NCBI GenBank assembly: GCA_044464485.1
Contig: JBIQLG010000015.1
Span: 1 to 58,332, forward strand
DNA: 58,332 bases
Reading direction: 5' to 3'
DNA from: Terrimesophilobacter sp044464485
GTDB lineage: Bacteria > Actinomycetota > Actinomycetes > Actinomycetales > Microbacteriaceae
Shown here in pieces: positions 6,175 to 14,840 of this stretch. The stretch's first letter is position 1; every line of letters begins with the position of its first letter. The notes below the pieces were generated by a model. That model ran no database searches and was not told where the DNA came from. It was given only the letters and a program-made list of their open reading frames with translations. The position numbers and the translations under genes are program-made.

Positions 6175-8835
6175 CTAGCGGACTTTTTCCTTCAACTCGA
6201 TCGTCTCGATCTCGTCGCCGATACGGATGTCGTTGAACTTGCCGAGACCGATTCCACACTCGAAGTCGGTCTTGACTTCTGTCACGTCGTCCTTGAACCG
6301 GCGCAGCGACTCGATCGCCAGGCCGTCTCCCACGACAACTCCGTCCCGAATGACCCGAGCTTTCGCATTGCGGGTGATAGTTCCCGAGCGCACGATGACA
6401 CCGGCAACGTTGCCGAACTTCGAGGAACTGAAGACCTCGCGGATCTCGGCAACACCGGACTGGATTTCCTCGAACTCGGGCTTGAGCATGCCCTTCAGGG
6501 CGTTCTCGACATCCTCCAGCGCGGTATAAATGACCGAGTAGAACCGAACATCCACGCCTTCGCGCGACGCTCGTTCGCGGGCCTTCGGATCAGGTCGCAC
6601 GTTGAACCCGATGATGATCGCGTTGTCGACGGTCGCAAGGTTGACATCGCTCTCGGTGACGCCGCCGACGCCGCGGTGGATGATGCGCAACTGCACGGAC
6701 TCGTCGACCTCGATCTTGAGCAGCGACTCTTCCAGGGCCTCGACGGCACCGGACACGTCGCCCTTGAGGATGAGGTTGAGCGAATCGACCTTGCCGTCCT
6801 CGATCGCCTTCGTGAAGTCTTCGAGGCTGATGCGCTTGCGGCTGCGGGCCAGCAGAGCGTTGCGCTCGACGGCTTCGCGCTTCTCGGCGATTTGCCGCGC
6901 AGTGCGGTCGTCGTCCGTGACGAGGAAGGTGTCACCTGCGCGAGGCACCGAGGTGAGACCGAGCACGGCAACCGGCCGGGCCGGCGTTGCGGTCTCGACG
7001 CTCTCGCCATTCTCGTCGAACATCGCACGAACGCGGCCGTACGCCGTACCGGACACTATCGGGGCACCGACTTCGAGCGTTCCCGACTGGATGAGCACAG
7101 TTGCCACCGCACCACGGCCCTTGTCGAGCTTCGCTTCGATGGTCACACCGCGCGCATCCTTGTTGGGGTTCGCGCGCAGGTCGAGACCGGCATCCGCCGT
7201 CAGGAGCACGGCATCAAGCAGTTCGTTGATTCCGACATTGTTGAGTGCAGAAACGTCGACGAACATCGTGTCGCCGCCGTACTCTTCGGCGACGAGACCG
7301 AACTCGGTGAGCTGCTGGCGCACCTTCGCCGGATTCGCGTCCGGCTTGTCGATCTTGTTCACCGCCACGACAATCGGAACGTTCGCCGCCTGCGCATGGT
7401 TGAGCGCCTCCACCGTCTGCGGCATGATGCCATCGTCGGCGGCGACCACGAGGATCGCGATGTCCGTCACCTGCGCACCTCGGGCGCGCATGGCCGTAAA
7501 AGCTTCGTGACCCGGGGTGTCGATGAACGTGATGGCGCGATCCACGCCGTCGTGCTCCTCGATCACCTGGTATGCGCCGATGTGCTGCGTGATTCCGCCG
7601 GCCTCGCCCTCGTGGACTTTGGCCTTACGGATGGCGTCGAGCAGTCGGGTCTTACCGTGATCGACGTGGCCCATGACGGTGACAACCGGCGGGCGAGCCT
7701 CCAGTTCCTCGTCATCTTCGTCTTCAAGCTCCTGATCGATATCGATGTCGAAGCCTTCGAGAAGTTCCTTGTCCTCATCCTCGGGGGAAACGATCTGAAT
7801 TTTGTAGCCGAGCTCTTCGCCGAGCACCTCGAACGTGGCCTCATCGAGCGACTCGGTCGCGGTAGCCATTTCACCGAGGTGAAACAGCACCGTGACGAGA
7901 TTGCCGGGGCTCGCGTCGATCTTGTCGGCGAAGTCCGTAATGGATGCACCTCTGCGCAAGCGGATGACGGTATTTCCATCGCCGCGCGGCACGCTCACGC
8001 CACCCAGCGACGGAGCCTCCCTCAGCTCGAACTCTGCGCGCTTCGTCCGCTTGGACTTGCGCGACTTTGCGCGCCCGCCGCCGCGACCAAAGGCACCCGC
8101 TGTGCCACCACCGGGGCCGCGACCGCGACCACCGGCGGGTGGACGGTTGGGTCCGAATCCGGTGCCGGGCGCTCCACCTGGAGCACCCCCGGGGCGAAAG
8201 CCGCCACCCTGGCGACCGCCACCACCGGTACGGGCGCCGCCGGGACCAACGGTACGGGCACCCGCTCCAGTGCCGGGACGCTGCCCGACTCCCGGTCGGG
8301 GTGCGCCCGGTCGCGGTGCCGCCGGGCGCGGGATACTTGCCGGCGATGGCGGACGGGTGCTCATTCCCTGAGAACTTGCGTACGGATTATTACCCGGGCG
8401 AGGCGTACCCGGTCGTTGCATGCCCTGCGCGGAAGCGAACGGGTTGTTGCCAGGTCTCGGCGTGCCGGGGCGGGGAATCCCGCTGGTGCCTTCGGGCGCA
8501 GACGGAGTCGCAGTAGGCGCGGGATCCTTCGCGGGCGGTGCCGGAGTTTCGGAAACGGGAGTCGCCTTCTCGGCGGGCGTTGCCGCATCCGGCGTGGGGG
8601 CCGCCGTGGGCGTGGGTGCCGGCGCTTTGGCCGGAGCTTTCTTGGGCGTTTCGGCCGGCGCGGGGGGCTTGATGCCGTCCGCTTCGAGCGCAGCTTTGAG
8701 CTTGCGCGCCACCGGGGGTTCAACGCTGGAGGACGGTCCTTTCACGAACTCGCCCATTTCCTTGAGTTTCTCAAGGGCGGTTTTACTGTCTATGCCGAGT
8801 TCCGCTGCGATCTCGTGCACGCGTGGTTTAGCCAC
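6175..8835 (-). CDS. infB: Translation initiation factor IF-2
   Basis: IF-2 is the GTPase that brings fMet-tRNA to the 30S subunit and promotes subunit joining. The 886 residues comprise an N-terminal IF2N helix domain (MAKPRVHEIAAELGI), then a long Pro/Ala/Gly-rich linker (about 75-265). The G domain has G1 GHVDHGKT near 390, DTPGHEAF and NKIDK, followed by the beta-barrel and C1/C2 tRNA-binding domains. The GTG start at 8835 has an AGGAG 4 nt upstream. The initiation region can pair with itself (GUGG-cuaaa-CCAC), and the leader between ylxR and infB holds strong hairpins (see 8845-8875). It is part of the nusA-ylxR-infB-rbfA operon. Confidence 0.96.
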   Translation of the reverse strand: MAKPRVHEIAAELGIDSKTALEKLKEMGEFVKGPSSSVEPPVARKLKAALEADGIKPPAPAETPKKAPAKAPAPTPTAAPTPDAATPAEKATPVSETPAPPAKDPAPTATPSAPEGTSGIPRPGTPRPGNNPFASAQGMQRPGTPRPGNNPYASSQGMSTRPPSPASIPRPAAPRPGAPRPGVGQRPGTGAGARTVGPGGARTGGGGRQGGGFRPGGAPGGAPGTGFGPNRPPAGGRGRGPGGGTAGAFGRGGGRAKSRKSKRTKRAEFELREAPSLGGVSVPRGDGNTVIRLRRGASITDFADKIDASPGNLVTVLFHLGEMATATESLDEATFEVLGEELGYKIQIVSPEDEDKELLEGFDIDIDQELEDEDDEELEARPPVVTVMGHVDHGKTRLLDAIRKAKVHEGEAGGITQHIGAYQVIEEHDGVDRAITFIDTPGHEAFTAMRARGAQVTDIAILVVAADDGIMPQTVEALNHAQAANVPIVVAVNKIDKPDANPAKVRQQLTEFGLVAEEYGGDTMFVDVSALNNVGINELLDAVLLTADAGLDLRANPNKDARGVTIEAKLDKGRGAVATVLIQSGTLEVGAPIVSGTAYGRVRAMFDENGESVETATPARPVAVLGLTSVPRAGDTFLVTDDDRTARQIAEKREAVERNALLARSRKRISLEDFTKAIEDGKVDSLNLILKGDVSGAVEALEESLLKIEVDESVQLRIIHRGVGGVTESDVNLATVDNAIIIGFNVRPDPKARERASREGVDVRFYSVIYTALEDVENALKGMLKPEFEEIQSGVAEIREVFSSSKFGNVAGVIVRSGTITRNAKARVIRDGVVVGDGLAIESLRRFKDDVTEVKTDFECGIGLGKFNDIRIGDEIETIELKEKVR

Positions 8836-8844
8836 AATTCTCCT

Positions 8845-8875
8845 GTCTGGGGTCTGCCCCGGACGGGAGCAGACC
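8845..8875 (-). promoter_or_regulatory. infB: Two mutually exclusive hairpins in the infB leader
   Basis: In the transcript, GGUCUGC (8875-8869) pairs perfectly with GCAGACC (8857-8851), with an inner three-pair stem. Alternatively GUCCGGGG (8864-8857) can pair with CCCCAGAC (8852-8845) around a CAGA loop, with one mismatch. The second hairpin ends exactly where the AGGAG ribosome-binding site (8844-8840) begins. The two share bases and cannot coexist. No U-run follows, so this looks like translational control or processing rather than an intrinsic terminator. Confidence 0.35.
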
Positions 8876-8923
8876 TAGTTGCGGACGGGTCTCATTTCGA
8901 GCCGCTCATTAGTTGTCCATAGG

Positions 8924-9199
8924 TCAATCAGCCTGTTCTTCAAGGGCTTCGGTTGAAGCCTCGATCAATGTCCGAACCTGCCCGGTGGAAAGCGCTGTCC
9001 CCGCTCTCAACGCCCGGCCGAAGGCCCTGCGACTGATGGCAGTTTCAACACACTCACGAGTGGGATGCACCCACGCACCGCGGCCATCAAGCGTTGCGGA
9101 GCGATCCACAACCACTTCACCGCTCCGGGCGACAACTCTCACCAAAGTGGAGCGTTCGGCCCGTTTACGGCAGCCAAGGCACGTTCTAACGGGTTCCAG
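8924..9199 (-). CDS. ylxR: YlxR family RNA-binding protein, probable CTG start
   Basis: This is the small DUF448/YlxR protein always found between nusA and infB. Family signatures are EPVRTCLGCRKR at the N-terminus, LVRVV, the middle GRGAWVHP and the C-terminal AFGRALR. No ATG, GTG or TTG occurs in this frame near the expected start. A CTG at 9199-9197 gives the family's usual beginning, M-E-P-V-R-T-C, and is preceded by AGGGG with a 5-nt spacer. That yields 91 residues, the normal family length. The nusA stop lies 8 nt upstream. The alternative, reading through into nusA, adds about 100 arginine-rich residues that look antisense-like. YlxR is reported to affect transcription or RNase P activity in some bacteria; its role here is unknown. 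Confidence 0.82.
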   Translation of the reverse strand: MEPVRTCLGCRKRAERSTLVRVVARSGEVVVDRSATLDGRGAWVHPTRECVETAISRRAFGRALRAGTALSTGQVRTLIEASTEALEEQAD

Positions 9200-9207
9200 T
9201 GTAACCC

Positions 9208-10206
9208 CTACTCGTCGAGGATGCTGTCCGGTTGGATGTCGATTCGTGCGCCGGTGAGTTTGGCGGCGAGCCTGGCGTTTTGACCTTCCTTGCCGATGGC
9301 CAGGGAAAGCTGGTAGTCGGGCACGAGGGCTCGAACCGCCTTGAGTGACTCGTCGATGACGAAAGCACTCGACACCTTGGCCGGCGAGAGCGCGTTGGCG
9401 ACGAACGTGGCGAGATCGGGGCTGTAGTCGACGATGTCGATTTTCTCGTTGTTGAGCTCGGCTGTCACTGCGCGCACGCGTTGGCCCATTTCGCCAATGC
9501 ACGAACCCTTGGCGTTGATTCCCGCCTCGTTGGCCTTCACCGCAATCTTGGTGCGGTGACCCGCCTCCCGCGCGAGGGAGACAATCTCGACCGCACCGCT
9601 GGCAATCTCCGGCACTTCGAGAGCGAAGAGTTTGCGTACGAGCGACGGATGCGTGCGCGACACCGTGATCGACGGCCCTTTGAGTCCCTTGCTTACGCTG
9701 GTCACATAAACGCGGATGCGCGATCCGTGCGTGTATTCCTCGCCGGGAACCTGTTCCTCCGGCGGAAGCAATGCCTCCACGGTACCCAAATCGATGTGGA
9801 TCATGCGCGGATTCGGGCCCTGCTGGATTACGCCGGCCACGATGTCGCCCTCGCGTCCCCGGAATTCTCCCAGGACGTGATCGTCCGCGATGTCGCGCAG
9901 CCGCTGGTTGATGACCTGTTTGGCCGCGAAAGCGCCGATACGGCCGAAGTCGCGCGCGCTGTCTTCCGCCTCTCCGATGACTTCGCCGTCCTCGTTCAAC
10001 TCGGGGACAAAAATGGCAACATGACCGGTCTTGCGGTCAAGTTCGACGCGGGCCGCGGGTGGCGCGTCTTTCGCTCGGGGTTCCGCGTTGCCCGTGTGTT
10101 TGAGATAGGCGGTGAGGATCGCCTGCTCAATGATTGTCACAAGCTCGTCGAACGGAATCTCCCGCTCGCGTTCCATGGTGCGCAGCACGCTCAGGTCGAT
10201 GTCCAT
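9208..10206 (-). CDS. nusA: Transcription termination/antitermination factor NusA
   Basis: NusA binds RNA polymerase and modulates pausing, termination and antitermination. The 332-residue protein has the N-terminal polymerase-binding domain (MDIDLSVLRTMEREREIPFD), an S1 domain, and two KH domains (THPSLVRKLFALEVPEI; EAGINAKGSCIGEMGQRVR). It ends LAAKLTGARIDI without the acidic repeats of E. coli NusA, as is usual in actinobacteria. ATG 10206 was chosen over the in-frame GTG at 10218 because GGAGG lies 5 nt before it. The rimP gene that normally precedes nusA is absent: proS lies immediately upstream. Confidence 0.95.
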   Translation of the reverse strand: MDIDLSVLRTMEREREIPFDELVTIIEQAILTAYLKHTGNAEPRAKDAPPAARVELDRKTGHVAIFVPELNEDGEVIGEAEDSARDFGRIGAFAAKQVINQRLRDIADDHVLGEFRGREGDIVAGVIQQGPNPRMIHIDLGTVEALLPPEEQVPGEEYTHGSRIRVYVTSVSKGLKGPSITVSRTHPSLVRKLFALEVPEIASGAVEIVSLAREAGHRTKIAVKANEAGINAKGSCIGEMGQRVRAVTAELNNEKIDIVDYSPDLATFVANALSPAKVSSAFVIDESLKAVRALVPDYQLSLAIGKEGQNARLAAKLTGARIDIQPDSILDE

Positions 10207-10266
10207 CACGCCCTCCACTATTCATTTCTGTTGTTGTAGCCCCTAAGGGCGAAGTCTCCCTCTAAG

Positions 10267-12042
10267 TTACCCGACTTCTGCGGCTACTCGCTCCGCAATT
10301 TCTGTGAGCGGCACAGCGGTGCGCTCGTTGCTGCGCCGGTCCCAGTATTCGACGTTTCCGTCGACCACGGCTTTGCCCACAATGACGATCACGGGAACTC
10401 CAATCAGTTCCGCGTCGCCAAATTTGACTCCGGGGGAAACCTTGACGCGATCGTCGTACAGAACGTCGATTCCGCGGGCATCGAGCTCGGCGACGAGGGC
10501 ATCCGAAGCTGCGTAGACCTCGTCTTCCTTCGTCGCCGCGATTACGTGCACGCCGAAGGGACTGACCTCGCGTGGCCAGATGAGTCCTTTGTCGTCGTTG
10601 TTCGCCTCCGCGATCACGGCCATGATGCGCGTGACGCCGATACCGTAGGACCCCATGGTGACGGTGACGCGTTTGCCGTTTTCATCCAGCACCTGCAACC
10701 CGAGTGCTTCCGCGTACTTTCGACCGAGCTGGAAAACGTGGCCAATTTCCATGCCGCGCGCGAGTTCCACCGGTCCCGAGCCGTCTGGCGCCGGGTCACC
10801 GTCGAGTACAGTCGCAATCTCGACGATTCCGTCGTTTCCAAAGTCGCGGCCCGCGACGAGACCAAACACGTGCCGCCCGTTCTCGTTCGCACCGGTGATC
10901 CATCCGGTTCCCTGCGAGACACGAGGGTCAACGACGTAGCGGATGCCCATCGTGCTCTTTTCGCACAGCACGGGGCCCGCCGCACTCCACGGCCCGATGT
11001 AACCCTTCACGAGCCCGGGATGCCTGGCAAAGTCGGCCTCGGTGGCGGGTTCGACCGCCGCCGGCGCAAACGCCACTTCGGCCCGCTTCATGTCGGCCTC
11101 GCGGTTCCCGGGCAGGCCAACGACCACGAGCTCGCGCTTGCCGTCGAGCCCGGTCAACGCCAGAACCACGTTTTTCAGTGTGTCCGCGGCCGACCACGCT
11201 CGTCCGTCCGGCCGCGGATGCTTTTCGTTGGCTACATCCACGAGAGTCTGAATGGTCGGCGTGTCCGGTGTGTCGAACACTTCCGCGGGCGTGAGACCCT
11301 CGAACGAGCGCGCTTCGGGTACCTCGGTATGGAAGGCTTCCACGTTCGCGGCGTACCCGGCCGCCGATCGCACATAGGTGTCTTCCCCGACAGGCGTCGG
11401 ATGCAGAAACTCTTCCGAGCGCGAACCACCCATCGCCCCGGCGTCCGCCTGCACAATCACGTACTCCAGCCCGAGACGAGTGAAGATTCGCTCGTAAGCG
11501 TCGCGATGGTTCTGATAGGAGTTGTCGAGTCCGGCATCCGTGTAGTCGAAGGAGTAGGAGTCCTTCATGCTGAATTCCCGACCGCGCAGGAGGCCGGCGC
11601 GCGGGCGGGCTTCATCCCGGTACTTGTCCTGAATCTGGTAAATCACCAGAGGAAGGTCCTTGTAGCTGGAATACATGTCCTTGACCGTGAGCGTGAAAAC
11701 TTCTTCATGCGTTGGCGCCAGCAGGTAATCGGCATCTTTGCGGTCTTTGAGACGGAAAATACCGTCGCCGTATTCGGTCCAGCGCCCACTGAGCTCGTAC
11801 GGTTCTCGCGGCAGGAGCGCGGGAAAGTGCACCTCCTGGCCACCGATCGATTCCATCTCCTCACGGATGACCTGCTCGATTTTGCGTCGCACTCTGAGTC
11901 CGAGCGGCAACCACGCGAAGATCCCTGGCGCCTGACGACGGATATACCCCGCGCGCACGAGCAGGCGATGGCTCGCAACTTCAGCGTCGGCAGGGTCATC
12001 GCGCAGGGTGCGGACGAAGAGGTGAGAAAGTCGAGTGATCAC
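10267..12042 (-). CDS. proS: Prolyl-tRNA synthetase, bacterial type
   Basis: ProRS charges tRNA-Pro. The 591-residue class II enzyme contains motif 1 around QAPGIFAWLPLGLRV, motif 2 with RPRAGLLRGREFSMKD, the inserted editing domain in the middle (FAPAAVEPATE, GLVKGYIGPWSAAG) and motif 3 with GSYGIGVTRIMAVIAE. A C-terminal anticodon-binding domain follows (IDVLYDDRVKVSPGVKFGDAELIG). The GTG start at 12042 is inferred from homology (VITRLSHLFVRTLR). It has no Shine-Dalgarno, but TAGACT at 12056-12051 ends 8 nt before it, so the mRNA is probably leaderless. The frame stays open far upstream, antisense to the bkd genes; that extension is not real. Confidence 0.95.
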   Translation of the reverse strand: MITRLSHLFVRTLRDDPADAEVASHRLLVRAGYIRRQAPGIFAWLPLGLRVRRKIEQVIREEMESIGGQEVHFPALLPREPYELSGRWTEYGDGIFRLKDRKDADYLLAPTHEEVFTLTVKDMYSSYKDLPLVIYQIQDKYRDEARPRAGLLRGREFSMKDSYSFDYTDAGLDNSYQNHRDAYERIFTRLGLEYVIVQADAGAMGGSRSEEFLHPTPVGEDTYVRSAAGYAANVEAFHTEVPEARSFEGLTPAEVFDTPDTPTIQTLVDVANEKHPRPDGRAWSAADTLKNVVLALTGLDGKRELVVVGLPGNREADMKRAEVAFAPAAVEPATEADFARHPGLVKGYIGPWSAAGPVLCEKSTMGIRYVVDPRVSQGTGWITGANENGRHVFGLVAGRDFGNDGIVEIATVLDGDPAPDGSGPVELARGMEIGHVFQLGRKYAEALGLQVLDENGKRVTVTMGSYGIGVTRIMAVIAEANNDDKGLIWPREVSPFGVHVIAATKEDEVYAASDALVAELDARGIDVLYDDRVKVSPGVKFGDAELIGVPVIVIVGKAVVDGNVEYWDRRSNERTAVPLTEIAERVAAEVG

Positions 12043-12059
12043 AGTATTCGAGTCTACTG

Positions 12060-12076
12060 AGGTGAATTTCGCACCT
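12060..12076. promoter_or_regulatory. Inverted repeat AGGTG-N7-CACCT between proS and the Lrp-type regulator
   Basis: A perfect 5-bp inverted repeat with a 7-bp spacer lies in the 93-bp divergent region, next to the proS -10 box (12051-12056). Its 17-bp span fits a dimeric operator, for example autoregulation by the Lrp/AsnC protein. It is short enough to occur by chance. Confidence 0.25.
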
Positions 12077-12135
12077 AACAAAACGCGCGGGGCTGGCAGT
12101 ACGCTGGGGGCAGCTTTGCACCAGGAGGGATGCCG

Positions 12136-12615
12136 GTGACGGGAACGAGATACCGTGTCGACGCCGTCGACCGGCGCATCATCGCGGAGCTGGGGCGCGA
12201 CGCCCGACTCTCGCTTCGCGCCCTTGCCGACATCGTCCACATTTCCCGGAGCGCAGCCCACACCCGCCTGAATCGCCTGCTGGAGCACGGCGTGATTACG
12301 GGATTCTCCGCGAAGGTCGATCGCGAAGCGCTCGGTCTGGGAATCACGGCGATCGTCATCGTCAAAGTCGACGCGGACTGGCCGACAGTTTCCGAGGCAC
12401 TCGCGGCGCTCCCCTTCGTCGAGAAGGCTCAGGCGCTTGCCGGCGACATCGACATCCTGCTGACGGTGAGTGCCCCGGATCATGACGCGTTGTCTGAGAC
12501 GATCCTGCGCAGCATCCGCAATATGCCGGGTGTCGCCTCGACGCGCTCGTACATGATTCTCGAGGAGCGGGCGGGGACGGCACCCGAAATCGCAACGGAC
12601 GCCTGGCACTTGTAG
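12136..12615 (+). CDS. Lrp/AsnC family regulator of the 2-oxoacid dehydrogenase operon
   Basis: This is a 159-residue feast/famine-type regulator. The N-terminal HTH reads VDAVDRRIIAELGRDARLSLRALADIVHISRSAAHTRLNRLLEHGVI. The C-terminal RAM ligand-binding domain reads ITAIVIVKVD...VEKAQALAGDIDILLTVSAPD. The GTG at 12136 was chosen because a perfect AGGAGG lies 7 nt before it; the ATG at 12130 is only 1 nt from that site. It lies about 100 bp upstream of the E1 alpha gene on the same strand, the position of BkdR-type regulators that sense branched-chain amino acids. Control of the bkd genes is inferred from position. Confidence 0.87.
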   Translation: MTGTRYRVDAVDRRIIAELGRDARLSLRALADIVHISRSAAHTRLNRLLEHGVITGFSAKVDREALGLGITAIVIVKVDADWPTVSEALAALPFVEKAQALAGDIDILLTVSAPDHDALSETILRSIRNMPGVASTRSYMILEERAGTAPEIATDAWHL

Positions 12616-12723
12616 CGGGCGTAATCGCGCCATTCGTCCGCCCGTGAGGGGTGGCGTGAGCCAAGAGTGCCGATTCGCCGCAAACCCCTGACGGTCGCGA
12701 CGACGATGGATCACGATAGAGAA

Positions 12724-13848
12724 ATGAGCCTCACCGACGAGAACCCGGAATTTCGCGTGCTGCCGGACTCCGAACCATTGCGTCTCATCGATGGGACGGG
12801 CAAGGCCGTGTCCGCGAAGCACCGACGTGGGCTGACCCTCCCGGACATCGAGACTCTCAAAGATCTCTACCGGCGCATGGTGATTGCGCGGCGCTGGGAC
12901 ACTCAGGTCACCGCGCTCACACGGCAGGGTCGACTCTCGACCTATCCGTCCTCCCACGGGCAGGAAGCATCCGAAATCGGCACCGTCATGGCGATGCAGG
13001 AAAAGGATTGGCTGTTCCCCACGTATCGCGACAGCATCGCGGTGTGGACGCGCGGAGTACCGACCGCGCAAATCCTCTCGGGCTTTCGCGGCGACTGGCA
13101 CTGCGGATGGGACCCGCACGCGCACAGGACTGCCCCTCAGGCAACCCCGCTCGCCACGCAAACTCTCCATGCGACCGGATTTGCCACGGCGGCGAAGCTG
13201 AAAGGCGACCCGATCGCCGCCGTGGCGTTCATCGGCGACGGTGCAACGAGTGAAGGCGACGCTCACGAAGGATTCAACTTCGCCGGCGCGTGGCAGGCTC
13301 CCGCAGTTTTCGTCATCCAAAACAACCAGTTCGCCATCAGCGTTCCCATCGCGAAACAAACGAGAGCGCACATGCTCGCCGACCGGGCGGTCGGTTACGG
13401 GATGCCCGGCTATCACGTTGATGGGAATGACGTCGCCGCCGTTTATGCGGTGGTGTCCGAGGCTCTGGAGCGCGCCAGAAGCGGCGGCGGACCGACCATG
13501 ATCGAATGCCTCACCTACCGGATGGGACCGCACACGAACTCCGATGACCCCAGCCGTTACCGCGAAGCGGCGGAAGTGGAAGCCTGGAAGAGCAGCGACC
13601 CGATCGCTCGGCTGGAAACGTATCTCAAGGGCAATAGCGCGCTCGATGACGAGCTTCGCGAGGCGATAGCGCTCGAATCGGAAGAGGCCGCATCCGCCAT
13701 GCGTGACGCCATGAACGCGGAGCCGGCGCTTGACCCGATGGAACTGTTCGAGCACGTTTACGCCACTGCCCGACCCTCGCTGATCGAACAGCGCGATGCG
13801 CTCGCCTCCGAACTGGCCGAGCACGGCGCATCACGAGGGGAAAAGTGA
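12724..13848 (+). CDS. bkdA: Branched-chain 2-oxoacid dehydrogenase E1 alpha subunit
   Basis: The E1 alpha subunit uses thiamine diphosphate to decarboxylate 2-oxoisovalerate-type acids. The TPP-binding motif runs from GDGATSEGDAHEGFNFAG to VIQNNQFAIS (about residues 171-206). THE phosphorylation-loop-like segment YRMGPHTNSDDPSRY follows. I chose the ATG at 12724 (374 aa); an ATG at 12706 and a GTG at 12667 are in frame and no clear ribosome-binding site decides. The YRMGPHTNSDD segment, the Lrp-type regulator and the missing E3 gene favour a branched-chain over a pyruvate complex, but pyruvate cannot be excluded. Its TGA overlaps the ATG of the next gene. Confidence 0.88.
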   Translation: MSLTDENPEFRVLPDSEPLRLIDGTGKAVSAKHRRGLTLPDIETLKDLYRRMVIARRWDTQVTALTRQGRLSTYPSSHGQEASEIGTVMAMQEKDWLFPTYRDSIAVWTRGVPTAQILSGFRGDWHCGWDPHAHRTAPQATPLATQTLHATGFATAAKLKGDPIAAVAFIGDGATSEGDAHEGFNFAGAWQAPAVFVIQNNQFAISVPIAKQTRAHMLADRAVGYGMPGYHVDGNDVAAVYAVVSEALERARSGGGPTMIECLTYRMGPHTNSDDPSRYREAAEVEAWKSSDPIARLETYLKGNSALDDELREAIALESEEAASAMRDAMNAEPALDPMELFEHVYATARPSLIEQRDALASELAEHGASRGEK

Positions 13849-14840
13849 TGGCCGAGGAGAAAAAGACACCGCTCACGATGGCGGCCGCGCTCAACTCCGC
13901 CATGAGGGATGCGCTCACCGAAGACCCGAACGTCGTCATCTTCGGAGAAGACGTCGGCCCGCTCGGCGGCGTCTTCCGCATCACCGATGGGCTCACGCGG
14001 GACTTTGGCGAGAATCGTGTCTGGGATGCGCCGCTTGCCGAATCGGGGATCATCGGAACCGCCATTGGTATGGCCATGTACGGTTTGCGGCCGATTGTGG
14101 AGATGCAGTTCGACGCGTTCAGCTACCCGGCGTTCGAGCAGATCGTCTCGCACGTCGCGAAAATGAGAAACCGCACGCGGGGGCACGTCGCATTGCCGAT
14201 CGTGATCCGCATTCCCACGTCCGGCGGTATTGGCGGAGTGGAGCACCACTCCGACTCCTCGGAAGCCTACTGGAGCCACACTCCGGGTCTTACCGTCGTC
14301 ACCCCGTCAAACCCCTCGGATGCCTACTCGATGCTGCGGGAAGCCATCGCCTCCGATGACCCCGTGATCTTCCTTGAGCCCAAGAGCCACTACTGGATGA
14401 AACAGGGCGCAGAGCCCGTGCACGAACCGCTGCCCATGAACAAAGCTGCGGTGGTTCGCGAAGGCACCGACGTCACCCTGATCTCGTATGGTCCGACGGT
14501 TGCCGTCGCCCTGAAAACTGCGGAACTCGGTGCGGAAGAGGGTCTCTCCGTCGAAGTCATCGACCTTCGCAGCCTCTCGCCGTTCGATGACGAAACGGTG
14601 AGCGTCTCGGTGCGCAAAACCAGTCGCGCCGTGGTGATCCACGAAGCCGCGCAGTTCCTCGGCTATGGCGCCGAGGTCGCCGCGCGTGTCACTGAACGCA
14701 ATTTCTATTACCTTGCAGCACCCATCCTGCGCATTACCGGTGCAGACATCCCGTTCCCAGCTCCCTTGCTCGAAAAGTACTATTTGCCGCATCCGGAGCG
14801 GATACTGAATGCCATGAGCACGTGGGAGTGGGAGGTCTGA
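13848..14840 (+). CDS. bkdB: Branched-chain 2-oxoacid dehydrogenase E1 beta subunit
   Basis: This 330-residue subunit completes the E1 heterotetramer. The N-terminal pyrimidine-binding domain reads FGEDVGPLGGVFRITDGL...ESGIIGTAIGMAMYGLRPIVEMQFDAF. RIPTSGGIGGVEHHSDSSEA and the C-terminal transketolase domain (VEVIDLRSLSPFDDETV, VIHEAAQFLGYGAEVAARV) follow. ATG 13848 overlaps the E1 alpha stop by one base (TGATG) and has GAGGGG 7 nt upstream. A GTG three bases earlier is the alternative. Its own stop overlaps the E2 start in the same way, so the three subunits are translationally coupled, which fits fixed complex stoichiometry. Confidence 0.9.
   Translation: MAEEKKTPLTMAAALNSAMRDALTEDPNVVIFGEDVGPLGGVFRITDGLTRDFGENRVWDAPLAESGIIGTAIGMAMYGLRPIVEMQFDAFSYPAFEQIVSHVAKMRNRTRGHVALPIVIRIPTSGGIGGVEHHSDSSEAYWSHTPGLTVVTPSNPSDAYSMLREAIASDDPVIFLEPKSHYWMKQGAEPVHEPLPMNKAAVVREGTDVTLISYGPTVAVALKTAELGAEEGLSVEVIDLRSLSPFDDETVSVSVRKTSRAVVIHEAAQFLGYGAEVAARVTERNFYYLAAPILRITGADIPFPAPLLEKYYLPHPERILNAMSTWEWEV

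Noticed and set aside
6676..8922. 748-codon frame opposite infB
   Set aside because: It mirrors the infB coding region in the high-GC antisense frame and has no recognisable domain.
9200..9502. Upstream extension of ylxR to an ATG inside nusA
   Set aside because: About 100 arginine-rich residues without homology; the CTG start at 9199 gives the family's normal length.
10239..10250. GCCC-N4-GGGC hairpin between proS and nusA as a terminator
   Set aside because: The stem is only 4 bp and no T-run follows, so it is too weak to call.
12043..13824. Open frame extending proS upstream by about 590 codons
   Set aside because: It is antisense to the Lrp and E1 alpha genes, arginine/glycine rich without family signatures, and ProRS has its normal start at 12042.
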